Made by a program: the position numbers and the translations under genes. Below the pieces are notes generated by a model. The model had not been told where the DNA came from. It did not search any database and worked only from the letters and a program-made list of their open reading frames with translations. Shown one piece after another: positions 62,267-64,000 of a DNA stretch of 64,000 nt (positions are counted from its first letter, which is position 1; every line of letters begins with the position of its first letter). The DNA is taken from positions 1 through 64,000 of the forward strand of contig JARGGH010000016.1 in NCBI GenBank assembly GCA_029210945.1. The letters are read 5' to 3'. Source of the DNA: Anaerolineales bacterium (GTDB taxonomy: Bacteria; Chloroflexota; Anaerolineae; Anaerolineales; E44-bin32).

Positions 62267-62905
62267 TTACTCTCGCCTGGATTTACTCATATCGCGGCCG
62301 CCGATGCTTTCTATCGCGGAGACCGCCGCACCGTAGCCGGCCATGATGTCGCGCTCCTCGCCGCCCAGATAAACACGTCCGAAGCTGCCGAAGGCGCGCA
62401 CATCGAGAATGTTGATATTGGCCGCTTTCTCGGCTTCGTTCGCGGCCAGGGCTGCATATCCGGCAGGTTCGACCTCCAGGACGTAGAGCGTCTGGCCGGC
62501 CAGCAGCATATGGCCGTAGCGCATCCGGTTAATGAGCTGCACCTGGTGGGCATCGACGTGCCGGATGATCTGGCTCGAGACGACGCGCGGTTTGAAGCGA
62601 TCGGATTCCTCCAGTTCGAGTGCTTCGAGGATCGCCGCTCCGGCGGCGCGCACCTCGGCCTGATCTTCGTGATGCACTTCGAGCAGCCCGAAAAGGCGCT
62701 CGACGATCTGCATGCCGGGGCGCACCCGGGTGGACTTCAATGCGATGTCTGTGATCCGGTTGATCTCGATGCCGGGTGAAATCTCAACCCAGAGCGAGGT
62801 GTCACCGGGGAGGGGCAGGAATCCTTTGGCCACCGTGCCCAGGTAACCGGCATGTTGGAGCTGCAGGTTATCCAGAAATACATACGTTCGCAGATCTACG
62901 GTCAT
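62267..62905 (-). CDS. Divergent two-domain BMC-T-type shell protein
   Basis: 212 residues. The first domain (about 10-100) has [59 protein letters not shown], which follows the order of a BMC domain (strand, D-x-ALKST, PG, G-x-LEVH, EV-x-AAG). The second (about 120-205) ends [32 protein letters not shown]. Position between deoC and BMC-H supports a shell role. Identity as BMC-T is a recognition by pattern, less firm than for 59285-59887. Confidence 0.7.
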   Translation of the reverse strand: MTVDLRTYVFLDNLQLQHAGYLGTVAKGFLPLPGDTSLWVEISPGIEINRITDIALKSTRVRPGMQIVERLFGLLEVHHEDQAEVRAAGAAILEALELEESDRFKPRVVSSQIIRHVDAHQVQLINRMRYGHMLLAGQTLYVLEVEPAGYAALAANEAEKAANINILDVRAFGSFGRVYLGGEERDIMAGYGAAVSAIESIGGRDMSKSRRE

Positions 62906-62916
62906 TGCACGACTCC

Positions 62917-63792
62917 TTAGTTCGACTCTTCAGCGCCCTGCATGATCTTGACGCTTGCGCTGGCTCCGATTCGTGAAGCCCCTGCGGCGATCATCTTCTG
63001 GGCGTCCTCGTAGGTGCGGATGCCGCCTGCCGCTTTAACGCCCATCGCGGATCCGACGACATGACGCATCAAAGCCACATCTTCTGCCGTCGCGCCGCCG
63101 GGTCCGAAGCCGGTGGATGTCTTTACGAAATCGGCGCCGGCGACCTTGGCCAGCTGGCAGGCGGCCACTTTCTCTTCGTCGGTGAGCAGCGCCGCCTCGA
63201 TGATGACTTTGAGGATTGCATCCCCGGCGTGGCACGCCCGGGCGACCGAGGCGATATCGCGTTCGACCAGTTCGTAATCCCTCGATTTCAACGCCCCGAC
63301 GTTGATGACCATATCGACCTCGTCGGCGCCTTCACGTACAGCTTGCTGCGTCTCGAAGACTTTGACTTCGGTTGGGGTCGCGCCGAGCGGAAAGCCCACC
63401 ACGGTGCAGACCAGCACGTCGCTGCCTTCCAGCAGGTCGTTGCACAGCTTGACGTAGCTCGGGTTCACGCATACGGAGGCGAAGTGGTATTTCCTCGCCT
63501 CGTAGCAGAGCTGGGCGATCTCGTCCTGGGTCGCGTCAGGTTTGAGAATCGTGTGGTCGATCATGTGGGCCAGCTGACCGTCGGTCGGGATAATGCCCAG
63601 CGTGCTGGCGATGCGATCCGCGCCGGCTTCGATCACCGGGCTGACATGATCGGCGAAGTTGTTGGAGGAGAGCGGTGGATGTTTGCCGTTGCCATTTCCG
63701 TTCCCGGTGCTCTCTTCCTGCAAGTAGATCAACACCTGACGGGTGATCTCCTCGATGATCCTTTCTAATGTTTCTTCTTTCAATTCCTTCAT
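62917..63792 (-). CDS. deoC: Deoxyribose-phosphate aldolase with encapsulation peptide
   Basis: Class I aldolase splitting 2-deoxyribose-5-phosphate to acetaldehyde and glyceraldehyde-3-phosphate. Residues 1-27 form an amphipathic helix ([21 protein letters not shown]), then a GNGNGNGK linker: an encapsulation-peptide design absent from cytosolic DeoC. The barrel has HTILKPDAT, Asp160 in [10 protein letters not shown], Schiff-base Lys195 in LKVIIEA and Lys224 in [15 protein letters not shown], all the catalytic residues known in E. coli DeoC. 291 residues, about 35-70 longer than typical. It follows rpiB by about 76 bases. Confidence 0.96.
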   Translation of the reverse strand: MKELKEETLERIIEEITRQVLIYLQEESTGNGNGNGKHPPLSSNNFADHVSPVIEAGADRIASTLGIIPTDGQLAHMIDHTILKPDATQDEIAQLCYEARKYHFASVCVNPSYVKLCNDLLEGSDVLVCTVVGFPLGATPTEVKVFETQQAVREGADEVDMVINVGALKSRDYELVERDIASVARACHAGDAILKVIIEAALLTDEEKVAACQLAKVAGADFVKTSTGFGPGGATAEDVALMRHVVGSAMGVKAAGGIRTYEDAQKMIAAGASRIGASASVKIMQGAEESN

Positions 63793-63868
63793 CCGTTCTA
63801 TTCCTGCTTCCTGTTATCAAACTTCAATAATTGCTTGTCAGATGGGCGCGGCGTGCGCTGCCCGATCT

Positions 63869-64000
63869 TTATTTCAAATAGCGCTTTTCAATCTCCGTGA
63901 TTTTATCGACCCGCCGTGCATGGCGCCCACCGGCAAAATCAATCTTCAGCCATGTTTCCAGGATCTGTCTGGCGAGGTTGTCACCCAGCAGGCCGGCTCC
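63869..64000 (-). CDS. rpiB: Ribose-5-phosphate isomerase B, C-terminal part
   Basis: The last 43 codons are in the window. They read GAGLLGDNLARQILETWL..., then FAGGRHARRVDKI and end IEKRYLK, matching the RpiB C-terminus (GGRHxRRVxKI). The start is outside the right edge. RpiB interconverts ribose-5-phosphate and ribulose-5-phosphate and is the first visible gene of the microcompartment operon. Confidence 0.9.
   Translation of the reverse strand, partial: GAGLLGDNLARQILETWLKIDFAGGRHARRVDKITEIEKRYLK

Overview
The window looks like a chromosomal segment of an anaerobic member of the Chloroflexota (Anaerolineae-like). This rests on gene content: cysteine-bearing SLH modules behind Thr/Pro-rich linkers, a CIRCE/HrcA chaperone operon, a Trp T-box and a SAM-I riboswitch, a split methylmalonyl-CoA mutase subunit next to meaB, and a microcompartment locus. 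No rRNA or tRNA gene was recognised, so the taxonomy is inference.

Layout. (a) 1-9.2 kb, surface polysaccharide: rmlC-rmlB-rmlA on the minus strand, with rmlA cut by the 3' end of a group II intron at the left edge; then an ABC-2 exporter pair, a glycosyltransferase and a 1.35-kilo-residue protein combining a pyruvyl-transferase-like domain with two glycosyltransferase domains. (b) 9.2-20.6 kb, exoproteins: a subtilase, an M23/LamG protein and a SpoIID/LamG protein, all ending in nearly the same three-repeat SLH module, around a processive GT2 and a GT39-like membrane protein. (c) 20.6-31.4 kb: metK under a SAM-I riboswitch, small housekeeping genes, rpsO-pnp, an AI-2E family permease and small unknown genes. 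(d) 31.4-44.2 kb, information processing and stress: a phosphoribosyltransferase, an S1-domain protein with an attenuator-like leader, rpsU, infA; the converging hrcA-grpE-dnaK-dnaJ-prmA operon; trxA; T-box-trpS; a B12-binding mutase subunit with meaB; prs. (e) 44.2-49.7 kb, respiration: a minus-strand operon for a b6f-like complex (cytochrome b6 carrying an N-terminal CxxCH, subunit IV, Rieske), an HdrD-like membrane Fe-S protein and an FrhB/FdhB-like Fe-S protein. (f) 50-57.7 kb: an MFS transporter, an ArsR-type regulator divergent from a CoA-transferase/class III aminotransferase operon, a CoA-binding protein and a PhnD-like binding protein. (g) 57.8-64 kb: tpiA converging on a bacterial microcompartment operon (rpiB, deoC, two BMC-T-type proteins, BMC-H, three BMC-P pentamer proteins, CoA-acylating aldehyde dehydrogenase).

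The microcompartment gives a coherent pathway. RpiB and DeoC act on pentose phosphates; DeoC would release acetaldehyde and glyceraldehyde-3-phosphate inside the shell, the aldehyde dehydrogenase would trap acetaldehyde as acetyl-CoA, and TpiA outside would take up the triose. This resembles the sugar-phosphate-utilising class of microcompartment loci. The other candidate for a less described system is the respiratory operon, which links a quinol-oxidising b6-type complex to heterodisulfide-reductase-like and F420/formate-dehydrogenase-like electron carriers.
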